A stretch of 8,868 nt of DNA from Candidatus Nanopelagicaceae bacterium (GCA_023262125.1 JALRDT010000145.1:1-8868); one strand, 5' to 3'. Positions 1 through 6,916 are shown, counted from the first letter of the stretch. Notes: generated by a model from the letters alone, not told the origin. Numbers and translations are program-made.

Positions 1-23
1 AGGAATTAAATTCTTTCATCTAA

Positions 24-29
24 TACGAT
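24..29 (+). promoter_or_regulatory. Candidate -10 box for the tRNA-Arg gene
   Basis: The hexamer TACGAT fits the actinobacterial -10 pattern TANNNT. It would start transcription near base 36, about 19 bases before the mature tRNA. A matching -35 box would fall at or beyond the left edge, so it cannot be judged. This is inferred from position and sequence only. Confidence 0.3.
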
Positions 30-54
30 AGTTTCCTAAATCGTTTTAAATTTG

Positions 55-126
55 GCCCTCGTAGCTCAGGGGATAGAGCACGGCCCTCCGGAGGCCGGTG
101 CACAGGTTCGAATCCTGTCGAGGGCG
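55..126 (+). tRNA. tRNA-Arg, anticodon CCG
   Basis: This is a complete 72-base cloverleaf that delivers arginine to CGG codons. The 7-bp acceptor stem pairs 55-61 with 119-125, with G126 as discriminator. The D stem is GCTC/GAGC (64-67 with 76-79). The anticodon stem pairs 81-85 with 93-97 around a 7-base loop whose positions 34-36 (bases 88-90) read CCG. The T stem ACAGG/CCTGT (102-106 with 114-118) encloses the loop TTCGAAT. All stems pair perfectly. The 3' CCA is not encoded (bases after 126 read CTCT), so it must be added after transcription. No integrated element follows the gene. Confidence 0.95.
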
Positions 127-159
127 CTCTAAATCACCCAGAATATTTTCCGTATACCC

Positions 160-188
160 TTGTAACGAAATGATAACTATTAGACAAT
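160..188 (+). promoter_or_regulatory. Candidate whiB1 promoter
   Basis: A TTGTAA (160-165) and a GACAAT (183-188) are separated by 17 bases. This is a reasonable -35/-10 pair that would start transcription near base 195, just before the palindrome at 200-218. The -10 box lacks the usual first T, so the match is moderate and rests on position in the 120-base gap between the tRNA and whiB1. The rest of that gap (127-246) holds only the palindrome and the ribosome binding site hairpin listed separately. Confidence 0.3.
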
Positions 189-199
189 ACGTCGTTGGT

Positions 200-218
200 T
201 TAACTCAGAGTGAGTTAA
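200..218 (+). promoter_or_regulatory. Palindrome upstream of whiB1, possible operator
   Basis: The arms TTAACTCA (200-207) and TGAGTTAA (211-218) are perfect reverse complements around the 3-base spacer GAG. The site lies 28 bases upstream of the whiB1 ATG and, if the promoter at 160-188 is right, at or just after the transcription start, where a bound repressor would block transcription. It does not match the CRP consensus (TGTGA-N6-TCACA) reported for mycobacterial whiB1, so a different regulator would be involved. As RNA it could form a short hairpin, but no T run follows, so it is not an obvious terminator. Confidence 0.5.
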
Positions 219-231
219 TTCCCTACCAATA

Positions 232-245
232 AAGGACGGTTCCTT
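232..245 (+). promoter_or_regulatory. whiB1 ribosome binding site inside a small hairpin
   Basis: The Shine-Dalgarno run AAAGGA (231-236) precedes the ATG at 247 with good spacing, which fixes the whiB1 start. Bases 232-236 (AAGGA) are exactly complementary to 241-245 (TCCTT) across a 4-base CGGT loop. The binding site could therefore fold back on itself directly before the start codon. The stem is only 5 bp, so its stability is marginal; a regulatory role is inference. Confidence 0.5.
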
Positions 246-246
246 C

Positions 247-522
247 ATGGATTGGCGCCATCAGAGTGCATGCCGCGATGAGGACCCAGAGCTTTTCTTC
301 CCAGTTGGTAATACTGGCCCAGCAATTACTCAGATCGAAGAGGCTAAAAAAGTCTGCATGCGTTGCTCTGTAAAGGATCAATGCTTGGCATGGGCGCTTG
401 AATCTGGTCAGGATGCAGGTGTTTGGGGCGGCCTCTCTGAAGATGAACGTCGCGCAATGAAACGCCGTGCTGCGCGTAATCGTGCGCGTATGGCTGAATT
501 AAACCGCCAAGAAGATAACTAA
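247..522 (+). CDS. whiB1: WhiB1-family iron-sulfur transcription regulator
   Basis: This is a 91-residue Wbl protein, the usual WhiB1 length. WhiB1 binds a [4Fe-4S] cluster, associates with the primary sigma factor and reacts with nitric oxide; it is essential in mycobacteria. The four cluster cysteines are present: C9, then C37, C40 and C46 in the CxxCx5C pattern. The GVWGG turn is at 58-62, followed by a basic DNA-contact tail (KRRAARNRAR region, about 72-81). The N-terminal MDWRH and DEDPELFFPVGN segments match M. tuberculosis WhiB1 (Rv3219) as I recall it, which separates it from other Wbl paralogues. The ATG at 247 has an AAAGGA site. The stop overlaps the stop of the convergent pdtaS by four bases, the same neighbour as in M. 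tuberculosis (Rv3219/Rv3220c). Transcription is probably controlled through the palindrome at 200-218. Confidence 0.93.
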   Translation: MDWRHQSACRDEDPELFFPVGNTGPAITQIEEAKKVCMRCSVKDQCLAWALESGQDAGVWGGLSEDERRAMKRRAARNRARMAELNRQEDN

Positions 523-1901
523 CGAATTTCAAAGCGCAATTGCGCTGTAGTTCCTTTTTCATCACTTGAAATTTCTAAAATTCCATTTAGTTCACTTTCC
601 GTAAGAGTTCTTACGATTTGTAAACCAAGATTTGATGAACTTTTCAAAGAAAAACCTTCTGGCAATCCAATCCCGTCATCTTCTATTTTTACAACACAGC
701 TACTTCCGGTCCTACTAAAGATTACGTCAATCTTGCTACCTTTAGTTGTTAAGCCATGTTCAATTGCATTTGCCACTAATTCGGTTACTACAAGCGATAA
801 AGGGGTGGCAATCTTCGGATCTAAGTCTCCAAGCGTTCCCAAGCGCTTAACTGAAATATCCGAAACACTGGTATGCGTTCTTGGAGCTAAGTCGACTGCA
901 TGACTAATTAAAGAATCCACTACTGAATCAAAATTGACTTCGTCTTTTCCGCTAGCAGATAGCGTTTCGTGAACTAATGCGATTGAAGAGATGCGACGTA
1001 CAGCTTCGTCTAAAGCCCCTTGCGCTTTTAAGTCTTCCACTCTACGTGATTGTAAGCGTAAAAGTGCCGATACTGTCTGCAAATTATTCTTAACACGATG
1101 ATGTATCTCTTTGATGGTGGCGTCTTTTAATAATAATTCGCGCTCTCTTCTGCGAATTTCAGTTACGTTGTGAAGTAAGACAACCCCACCAACACGTACA
1201 CCGCTATTTACTAAAGGAAGTAGAGTTAACTCAATAGTTCCGCCCCTTGATTCAAGAACTATTTGTGAAACATCAGAATTGGAAATTTTCTCATTTAAAG
1301 AATTGATTGGTTCGTGAGATATTGCACTTCCAACTTCAGATAAAGACAACCCTTCTAATTCACTCTCCCAGCCCAAACGGCTAAACGCAGATCTACCATT
1401 AGGACTTGCATAAGAAATAACGCCATTTTTATCTAATCTGATAAATCCATCTCCAACTCTTGGAGAAGGATTTAATGAACTTATCGAAGTGTTAAATGGG
1501 AAAGAGCCTTCGCCAACCATATCTAAAAGTTGTTGCGCAATTGCCTGATATTCACTTTCTAACCTTCCGGAACTTCTTGTCGCATCAGAGTTACGGTGAC
1601 GGGCAATTTGGGCAATCACTTCATGATGGAATTTAATTGGAAAATATTCAACACCTGGCCCGTGAAATAGTTCATCTACATCATCTCCAACGAAATCTTG
1701 CGGGAAAACTGTTGCAGCAGTGGCTGCACGAACCTGCGCAACTGCAATTTCTTTGCTGTCATTCGTTGTTACCCAAATAGCAAGATCCGCAAAACTTAAA
1801 TCTGCAATTAATTGCCAATCTGATGCTAAGTGTTTTAGATGTGTGATGGCTTCTGAGCTTAATTTAGATTTGCTCGCCAGTAATTCTTCTATTTGGCGCA
1901 T
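519..1901 (-). CDS. pdtaS: PdtaS-like sensor histidine kinase (GAF-PAS-HisKA_2-HATPase)
   Basis: This is a 460-residue cytoplasmic histidine kinase with no membrane segment. In mycobacteria PdtaS phosphorylates the ANTAR-type RNA-binding regulator PdtaR, and copper and nitric oxide have been reported to inhibit the pathway. By order: a GAF-like sensor (about 20-125) opening with a DWQLIADLSFAD segment close to mycobacterial PdtaS; a PAS domain (about 150-255); a HisKA_2 box IHHRVKNNLQTV with H267/H268; and a HATPase domain with the N box around N378, G1 motif DDGIGLP (408-414) and a SSNLGL motif near 425. All catalytic motifs are intact. I chose the ATG at 1901 because it aligns with the M. 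tuberculosis start and has GGGTGG five bases upstream. ATG 1904 (ATGA overlap with the preceding gene) and GTG 1910 are alternatives. It is the last gene of a four-gene operon. No PdtaR is in view; in M. tuberculosis it is also unlinked. Confidence 0.9.
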   Translation of the reverse strand: MRQIEELLASKSKLSSEAITHLKHLASDWQLIADLSFADLAIWVTTNDSKEIAVAQVRAATAATVFPQDFVGDDVDELFHGPGVEYFPIKFHHEVIAQIARHRNSDATRSSGRLESEYQAIAQQLLDMVGEGSFPFNTSISSLNPSPRVGDGFIRLDKNGVISYASPNGRSAFSRLGWESELEGLSLSEVGSAISHEPINSLNEKISNSDVSQIVLESRGGTIELTLLPLVNSGVRVGGVVLLHNVTEIRRRERELLLKDATIKEIHHRVKNNLQTVSALLRLQSRRVEDLKAQGALDEAVRRISSIALVHETLSASGKDEVNFDSVVDSLISHAVDLAPRTHTSVSDISVKRLGTLGDLDPKIATPLSLVVTELVANAIEHGLTTKGSKIDVIFSRTGSSCVVKIEDDGIGLPEGFSLKSSSNLGLQIVRTLTESELNGILEISSDEKGTTAQLRFEIR

Positions 1902-2248
1902 CATAACCACCCATCTATGTGGTGCTTGATCTCATCTGCGGCATACCAAGAGAGTTCTTCGCCATCAACTGAATATAAAAGTGCAGCAACTTGATTCATG
2001 CCAACAGTTATTGATTCACCATTTAATTGTGCCTCTGAGAGATCTACTGCTATGACATAGCCAGCTTTACCTTGATTTAAATCGAGTGAATCCTCGGCTG
2101 CCAAAAGGCTAATCAAATGCTCTCGCTCTTCTTCATCAACTTTTGAATCAAATTCAAATTGTTTGGGAGTTAAATATTCCTCAAATGTAACTTCACCCGC
2201 GATGAGCTTTCTTATCTCATCGGGAGTTGTCGCCACATACACACGCAT
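1901..2248 (-). CDS. Conserved hypothetical protein, DUF6912-like
   Basis: This is a 115-residue soluble acidic protein. It opens with MRVYVATTPDEIRKLIAGE, which resembles the MRVYVPAT start of the actinobacterial DUF6912 family, a group of unknown function. A central acidic stretch (about 33-45, rich in D and E) is followed by a segment that looks like beta strand and helix (AGYVIAVDL, about 62-70) and a conserved-looking end (LSWYAADEI). There is no signal peptide, membrane helix or catalytic motif. The ATG at 2248 shares one base with the stop of the CpaE-like gene (TAATG). No ribosome binding site is visible, so translation probably depends on coupling to the upstream gene. Its stop overlaps the start of pdtaS. 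The family call is from memory of the N-terminal pattern; a function cannot be given. Confidence 0.75.
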   Translation of the reverse strand: MRVYVATTPDEIRKLIAGEVTFEEYLTPKQFEFDSKVDEEEREHLISLLAAEDSLDLNQGKAGYVIAVDLSEAQLNGESITVGMNQVAALLYSVDGEELSWYAADEIKHHIDGWL

Positions 2249-3084
2249 TAGCCAAGAGTAGCGATTGATTTTCTAGCGAGCGAATTTCCAGCGACTTCCA
2301 AGAGAGCGCTGCGGCTCTCAGCAGCTGCCTCAAAAGATTTTAAATCTAAAGGAATATTTACAAAATCTAACCGAGGGAAAACCTCTTGGAATTGCGTCCG
2401 CCACCTTTGCTGCGCCTTAGTCCGCTCAGCGAAATTTAGGATCACAGCTTTAGGTGAAATATCTAATTCCTGCAATCTAGCCAAAGTATTAAATCCAGCT
2501 CTAGTAACTATATAGATTTCATCGGCAGATTTGAGTAATGGATGATTTAAATTGAATCCAATATCAAATACGAAAATCTCACAATCTGAGTTAGATGGTA
2601 GCCCTTGTGATGCACTTAAACTTTTAGAAATTTTTTCATGCCGTCCTTCAATGCGGTGCAATCCTAATGCGCGAGCAATGTCCGGGTTTCTTCCATCCAT
2701 GTCTGAAAGAATCACTTTAAATTTCTGAGATAACTCGAAAGCATGATTTATCGCAATTGTCGTGGTACCTACACCTCCTGAAAGCCCTACAAAACATATG
2801 ACTTTTGCGTTGCCACTTATAAATGAAAAATTCTCCGTGGGGCTATCCGGTTTTATTAGTTCGACAATTTGCTCAACACTCATTGATTTATCAACAATAA
2901 TCCTAGGGTAAACAAAATCAATCTGTCTTGTGCAAATTAAAGTAGCGTTTTTTGATTTCTCAGCTTCTCGAATTTGTTCTAATGAAACTCCACGAACAAC
3001 CAATTCCCCATTTATGGCAGCTATTGCTTTAAGCACTGATGATTCCAACTCCGGGTCAGCTATAAATGTTACAAATTTAGCCAT
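2248..3084 (-). CDS. CpaE/TadZ-like ParA-family ATPase with atypical Walker A
   Basis: This is a 278-residue cytoplasmic protein. Residues 1-80 form a degenerate receiver-like N-terminal domain, as in CpaE and TadZ, which place Tad/Flp pilus machinery at the cell pole. Residues 93-278 are a MinD/ParA fold: P-loop GLSGGVGTTT (100-109), Walker A' region ILSDMDGRNPD (D128, D130), and Walker B-like FVFDIG (D174). In canonical ParA proteins the P-loop is KGGxGKT; here both lysines are replaced (S102, T107). Substitutions there are known in the CpaE/TadZ group, so ATP use may be weak or atypical. The ATG at 3084 overlaps the SAF gene by 8 bases with a weak GTGG site. An actinobacterial septum-site protein (Ssd) is the main alternative name. 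No other tad gene is in the window. Confidence 0.8.
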   Translation of the reverse strand: MAKFVTFIADPELESSVLKAIAAINGELVVRGVSLEQIREAEKSKNATLICTRQIDFVYPRIIVDKSMSVEQIVELIKPDSPTENFSFISGNAKVICFVGLSGGVGTTTIAINHAFELSQKFKVILSDMDGRNPDIARALGLHRIEGRHEKISKSLSASQGLPSNSDCEIFVFDIGFNLNHPLLKSADEIYIVTRAGFNTLARLQELDISPKAVILNFAERTKAQQRWRTQFQEVFPRLDFVNIPLDLKSFEAAAESRSALLEVAGNSLARKSIATLG

Positions 3085-3667
3085 GATTTACCACTACAAC
3101 CATGCGACCTCTTCGTGTGGCATTTAAAGCCCTTTCAACGAATTCGTTAGGGATTGCAACTGTCACTATAGAAGTGCCACCTAAATTCTCACTCTTGCGA
3201 TTTAGATCAACTATGAACACCTCTTCAATTACTAATTCACTTGGCACCTCTTTGCCATCTCCATTGTCATTGATGACTTGATAAAGATTTACAGTATCGC
3301 CAATGCGGACTGAAGCCGGTAAATCTGCTGCACTTGCTGCAAAAGAGAGAAGTTTTACATTGAGTTCGCCAGTATTTTCTACCAAAGCACTTTGATTTAA
3401 GTACTCTCCTGCAGCAACGTATTTTGAAATTGAATATCCAATTGGACTTTTATCACTTTGAATATAGCCGATTACATCTTTATCAAACGCGCCCTTTAGA
3501 GCTTTGAAATCGGTGCTATCAACCATATGGCCTGGAATTAAATCCTTAGTTGCTACCCAATAAGTAGATCGATTATTGGCTAAAAGCGCCAGGCCGATTG
3601 CCACAATAAAAGAGGCGATAATTACAGAGATAGCTATTACATTTTTAAAATCGATTCGGTTTTTCAT
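3077..3667 (-). CDS. SAF-domain membrane protein, CpaB/RcpC-like
   Basis: This is a 196-residue protein with a short basic cytoplasmic N-terminus (MKNRIDFK), one membrane helix (about 9-31) and an extracytoplasmic remainder. The SAF domain starts at about 36 (WVATKDLIPGHMVDSTDF) and runs to about 95. The following beta-rich part (ADLPASVRIGDTVNLYQV, then IVTVAIPNEFVERALNA) matches the layout of CpaB/RcpC pilus assembly proteins, but it is shorter than full CpaB. It is the first gene of the operon and lies directly upstream of the CpaE-like ATPase, a pairing typical of Tad loci. The ATG at 3667 has no clear ribosome binding site. The operon promoter should lie within 3668-3720, overlapping the inverted repeat at 3693-3725; a TTGATT at 3720-3715 could be its -35 box, but no convincing -10 box pairs with it. 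Function beyond a pilus or envelope role is not shown. Confidence 0.8.
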   Translation of the reverse strand: MKNRIDFKNVIAISVIIASFIVAIGLALLANNRSTYWVATKDLIPGHMVDSTDFKALKGAFDKDVIGYIQSDKSPIGYSISKYVAAGEYLNQSALVENTGELNVKLLSFAASAADLPASVRIGDTVNLYQVINDNGDGKEVPSELVIEEVFIVDLNRKSENLGGTSIVTVAIPNEFVERALNATRRGRMVVVVNHG

Positions 3668-3692
3668 GTGCAGACGCTATGAATTCTGTGTA

Positions 3693-3725
3693 AAAGTTTG
3701 ATCTATTTCTTAACAATCAAACTTT
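3693..3725 (+). repeat. Perfect 10-bp inverted repeat in the divergent spacer
   Basis: AAAGTTTGAT (3693-3702) and ATCAAACTTT (3716-3725) are exact reverse complements around a 13-base spacer. The half-site centres are 23 bases apart, close to two helical turns, which suits a dimeric or paired DNA-binding protein. It lies between the SAF operon (start at 3667, - strand) and the Rv3235-family gene (+ strand), where it could control both. An RNA hairpin or terminator is less likely because no transcript should end here. Confidence 0.55.
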
Positions 3726-3789
3726 AGTACTAGATGATTTGAGATTAATTTCTGATGGCATCAAATCAAAATTGTCAGATGTTTGGGGT

Positions 3790-4197
3790 ATGGAAAATAC
3801 ATACGTACAAGCACCATATCTTTATAAACTCTCATCACTTTACAAAGAAGATTATGTTCCAGGATTTGAACCTGAACCCACTTCAGCAAGCGAGCTTCCT
3901 GAAATTACTCAATTTGCCGAGAATTTTGCTAAAAGTGTATTAGAAATTTGGGCCGGTAAACGTCCTGCTTCACATTTATCAAAATATTGCCATAGATCTG
4001 TTTACCAGGAGTTAGTGACTGCAATTGGTTATCAAAAAGAAGTGGGAAAATTTCGAAAAATCTATATCAATCAGCCACTTGATGGACTTTGTGAAAGTAC
4101 AGTTACTGTTAGATTTAAAGATCGACTTCGCTCTATGGCGCTGAGATTCGAAGGTGTAGACCACAAATGGATCTGCACCAGTTTAGATTTAATCTAA
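3790..4197 (+). CDS. Rv3235-family (DUF6459-like) conserved protein
   Basis: This is a 135-residue soluble protein of a family found near secA in actinobacteria. Its biochemical role is unknown; a SecA-related job is suggested only by gene neighbourhood. The variable, proline-containing N-terminus (about 1-35) precedes the family core: FAKSVLEIWAGKRPASHL (46-63), a basic Y/V helix, then CESTVTVRF and RSMALRFEG with a final WICTSLDL (127-134), which fit the pattern of Rv3235 homologues. There is no signal peptide. The start is uncertain. ATG 3790 is preferred for codon type and because it leaves room for two divergent promoters, but GGGG sits only one base upstream; the in-frame TTG at 3739 would give 152 residues and has no ribosome binding site. 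The stop lies one base from the secA stop (convergent). Confidence 0.78.
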   Translation: MENTYVQAPYLYKLSSLYKEDYVPGFEPEPTSASELPEITQFAENFAKSVLEIWAGKRPASHLSKYCHRSVYQELVTAIGYQKEVGKFRKIYINQPLDGLCESTVTVRFKDRLRSMALRFEGVDHKWICTSLDLI

Positions 4198-4198
4198 A

Positions 4199-6859
4199 TT
4201 AGCTTGCGGCGCCGTGGCAGCGTTTGTATTTCTTGCCAGATCCGCAAGGGCAAGGTGAATTTCGGGAAACTTCTCCACTCTTAACAACGCCACTTTCGTC
4301 GGCTGAAGAATATGAAAGTTGCTGCGGCTTAGGAGCATCTAAACCGCCACCATGAACATGCTCAGTTTCAACTGTCACTTCAACATTAAAAATAAATCCA
4401 GCGATCTCTTCTTGGATTCCTTCCATCATGGCAGCGAATAGGTCATAGCCCTCGCGTTGGTATTCAACCAAAGGATCACGTTGTGCCATTGCGCGAAGAC
4501 CAATACCTTCTTGTAAATAATCCATTTCATAAAGATGTTCGCGCCATTTGCGGTCTAATACCGACAGTAGAACCTTGCGTTCTAGTTCGCGCATAACAGT
4601 TGGAGTTAATGTCTCTTCGCGTTTTTTATATGAAGCAATTGCATCTTCAACTATTCGAGCAGCAAGGAAATCAGTGTCGAGCGCTCCTCTTCCGCCAACT
4701 TCCTTCTCAAGATCTGCCAAAGTAAATGAAATTGGATAGATAGCGCCGATAGCTGCCCATAAAGTATCTAAGTCCCAATCTTCCGCGTATCCATCTGCAG
4801 TCGCAGCAGTTACATAAGCAGTAATTGTTTCACCTAAGAATCGCTGAACCTGTTCTGAAATATCTTTTCCTTCAAGAACTGAACGACGCTCTCCGTATAT
4901 AACTTCGCGTTGGCGATTCATGACATCGTCATATTTCAAAACATTCTTACGAATTTCAAAGTTTTGTGCTTCAACTTGCGTCTGTGCCGATTTAATTGAA
5001 TTAGAGACCATCTTTGATTCAATTGGTTGATCTTCAGGAATTCCTGCAGCAGTTAAGAAGCGCTCCACCATGGTCGAATTAAATCGACGCATCAAATCAT
5101 CTTGTAGTGATAGGTAAAAACGAGATTCACCTGGATCACCTTGGCGGCCAGAACGACCTCTTAACTGATTATCGATACGACGTGATTCATGTCGTTCGGT
5201 ACCTAAAACATACAAACCACCAAGGGAGATAACTTCTTCATGCCCTGCAGCTACGGCAGCTTTCTGCTTAGCGATTTCAGCTGGCCACTCTGCTTCGTAT
5301 TCAACCGGATTATCTACAGGTGAAATACCGCGTTTTTGAATTTCAAAATCTGCCATAAATTCTGGATTGCCGCCCAGCATAATGTCGGTACCGCGACCAG
5401 CCATATTTGTTGCAACAGTAACTGCACCTTTAACACCTGCACGGGCAATAATTGCTGCTTCACGTTGATGCTGCTTAGCATTTAATACTTCGTGTGGAAT
5501 ACCATGCTTTTTCAAAGTAGCTGAAAGTTCTTCAGATTTTTCAACAGAAACTGTGCCAACCAACACCGGCTGACCTTTACGGTATCGATCAACAATATCT
5601 TTAGCGACTGCTTCGAATTTGCCAGCTTCTGACTTGTAAATTAAATCAGATTGGTCGATTCGTTGCATCGGACGATTAGTTGGGATTGGCACTACACCTA
5701 ATTTGTAGATCTGCTGGAATTCAGCAGCTTCAGTCATCGCAGTACCCGTCATACCTGAGATTTTTTCGTATAAACGGAAGTAATTTTGAAGCGTGATGGT
5801 TGCCAAAGTTTGATTTTCGATTTGAATTTCGATTCGCTCTTTAGCTTCTAGTGCTTGATGCATGCCTTCTGAATAGCGGCGTCCAGCCAGAATTCTTCCG
5901 GTATGTTCGTCAACGATTAATAATTCGCCATTCATAACTACATAATCTTTATCGCGCTTGAATAGTTCCTTTGCGCGAATCGCATTATTCAAATAGCTGA
6001 TTAAAGGGGTATTTGCTGATTCGTAAAGATTGCCTATCTGAAGTAGCTCTTCGACTTTTGTAATACCTGCTTCGAGAATGCCTGAGGTGCGCTTCTTTTC
6101 GTCAACTTCATAGTGCACATCGCGTTCTAGTTTCTGTACAAGATTTGCAAATTCGACATACCATTTAGTTGGCTTATCTGCAGGTCCTGAGATAATCAAT
6201 GGGGTACGAGCTTCATCAATCAAAATTGAGTCAGTTTCGTCAACGATTGCGAAGTTATGTCCTCGTTGCACACATTCTTCTAGCGACCATGCCATGTTAT
6301 CGCGGAGATAATCAAAGCCAAATTCGTTATTTGTACCGTAAGTAATGTCAGCGTTGTATGCCTCACGACGTTCAGCCGGAGTCATTGATGCCAAAATTAC
6401 GCCGACATTTAAACCGAGGAAGCGATGAACACGACCCATCCATTCTGAGTCACGTTCTGCTAAATAATCGTTAACGGTGACCACGTGCACGCCCTTGCCG
6501 GTTAACGCATTTAAATATGCAGGCAAAGTTGAAACCAGAGTCTTTCCTTCACCAGTTTTCATTTCGGCGATATTGCCTTTATGGAGCGCCGCTCCACCCA
6601 TTAACTGAACATCGTAGTGACGCTGCCCTAAAGTGCGCTTAGCTGCTTCGCGAACTACTGCGAAAGCTTCTGGTAGCAAATCATCTAAGTCTTCGCCATT
6701 TGCCAGACGGTTCTTGAATTCTGGAGTCTTGGCAGCCAACTCTGAATCAGTCAGCGCCGAAATCTTCGGCTCAAAGGAGTTAACTTCTTCTGCAATCTTG
6801 GCCAACTCTTTTACGATGCGGCCCTCGCCTGCACGAAGTATGCGATCTAAAATCGACAT
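4199..6859 (-). CDS. secA: Preprotein translocase ATPase SecA
   Basis: SecA is the peripheral membrane motor that pushes unfolded preproteins through the SecYEG channel using ATP. The 886-residue protein is full length. NBD1 carries Walker A TGEGKT (102-107, K106) and Walker B with D207/E208 in [20 protein letters not shown]. The preprotein cross-linking domain follows (about 225-370). NBD2 carries GTVSVEKSE (435-443), [16 protein letters not shown] (483-498) and [20 protein letters not shown] (560-579). The scaffold and wing domains lie at about 615-830. The C-terminal zinc tail CPC-x8-CH (C870, C872, C881, H882) is intact and binds SecB-like partners or lipids in other bacteria. The ATG at 6859 has a strong ribosome binding site. 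This is the housekeeping SecA1 type; the gene order comF-secA supports that. It is probably driven by its own promoter as well as read-through from mtrB-comF. Confidence 0.97.
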   Translation of the reverse strand: MSILDRILRAGEGRIVKELAKIAEEVNSFEPKISALTDSELAAKTPEFKNRLANGEDLDDLLPEAFAVVREAAKRTLGQRHYDVQLMGGAALHKGNIAEMKTGEGKTLVSTLPAYLNALTGKGVHVVTVNDYLAERDSEWMGRVHRFLGLNVGVILASMTPAERREAYNADITYGTNNEFGFDYLRDNMAWSLEECVQRGHNFAIVDETDSILIDEARTPLIISGPADKPTKWYVEFANLVQKLERDVHYEVDEKKRTSGILEAGITKVEELLQIGNLYESANTPLISYLNNAIRAKELFKRDKDYVVMNGELLIVDEHTGRILAGRRYSEGMHQALEAKERIEIQIENQTLATITLQNYFRLYEKISGMTGTAMTEAAEFQQIYKLGVVPIPTNRPMQRIDQSDLIYKSEAGKFEAVAKDIVDRYRKGQPVLVGTVSVEKSEELSATLKKHGIPHEVLNAKQHQREAAIIARAGVKGAVTVATNMAGRGTDIMLGGNPEFMADFEIQKRGISPVDNPVEYEAEWPAEIAKQKAAVAAGHEEVISLGGLYVLGTERHESRRIDNQLRGRSGRQGDPGESRFYLSLQDDLMRRFNSTMVERFLTAAGIPEDQPIESKMVSNSIKSAQTQVEAQNFEIRKNVLKYDDVMNRQREVIYGERRSVLEGKDISEQVQRFLGETITAYVTAATADGYAEDWDLDTLWAAIGAIYPISFTLADLEKEVGGRGALDTDFLAARIVEDAIASYKKREETLTPTVMRELERKVLLSVLDRKWREHLYEMDYLQEGIGLRAMAQRDPLVEYQREGYDLFAAMMEGIQEEIAGFIFNVEVTVETEHVHGGGLDAPKPQQLSYSSADESGVVKSGEVSRNSPCPCGSGKKYKRCHGAAS

Positions 6860-6862
6860 TTA

Positions 6863-6870
6863 CTCCCCTT
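6863..6870 (-). promoter_or_regulatory. Strong ribosome binding site of secA
   Basis: On the - strand AAGGGGAG lies three bases before the ATG at 6859. It is the best Shine-Dalgarno match in the window and confirms the secA start. Most other genes here have weak sites or rely on overlapping stops and starts. Confidence 0.7.
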
Positions 6871-6899
6871 CTTGATTTTTCTACACGTCACTTCTGACC

Positions 6900-6916
6900 T
6901 GAGCTTTATAGGCTCA
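6900..6916 (-). promoter_or_regulatory. Candidate secA -10 box flanked by inverted repeat
   Basis: On the - strand a TATAAA (6910-6905) sits between the arms TGAGC (6916-6912) and GCTCA (6904-6900). The first arm includes the comF stop codon TGA. Transcription would start near 6898, giving a secA leader of about 38 bases. No TTGACA-like -35 box lies at 16-19 bases spacing, so the promoter call is weak. The stem could also be a small hairpin; it is not followed by a T run, so a terminator between comF and secA is unlikely. Confidence 0.3.

Noticed and set aside
127..199. Possible terminator or attachment site after the tRNA
   Set aside because: No hairpin with T run and no duplicate of the tRNA 3' end downstream; no phage or integrase genes are present.
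344..565. Open frame on the - strand opposite whiB1 (73 codons)
   Set aside because: It lies antisense to whiB1 and overlaps the pdtaS end; no ribosome binding site and no recognisable protein pattern.
1905..1910. GTG at 1910 as pdtaS start
   Set aside because: The ATG at 1901 has a better spaced GGGTGG site and matches the mycobacterial N-terminus by length; the GTG has no site of its own.
3755..3943. Open frame of 62 codons on the + strand inside the Rv3235-family gene
   Set aside because: It is another frame of a gene whose own frame shows family motifs; its residues look like noise.
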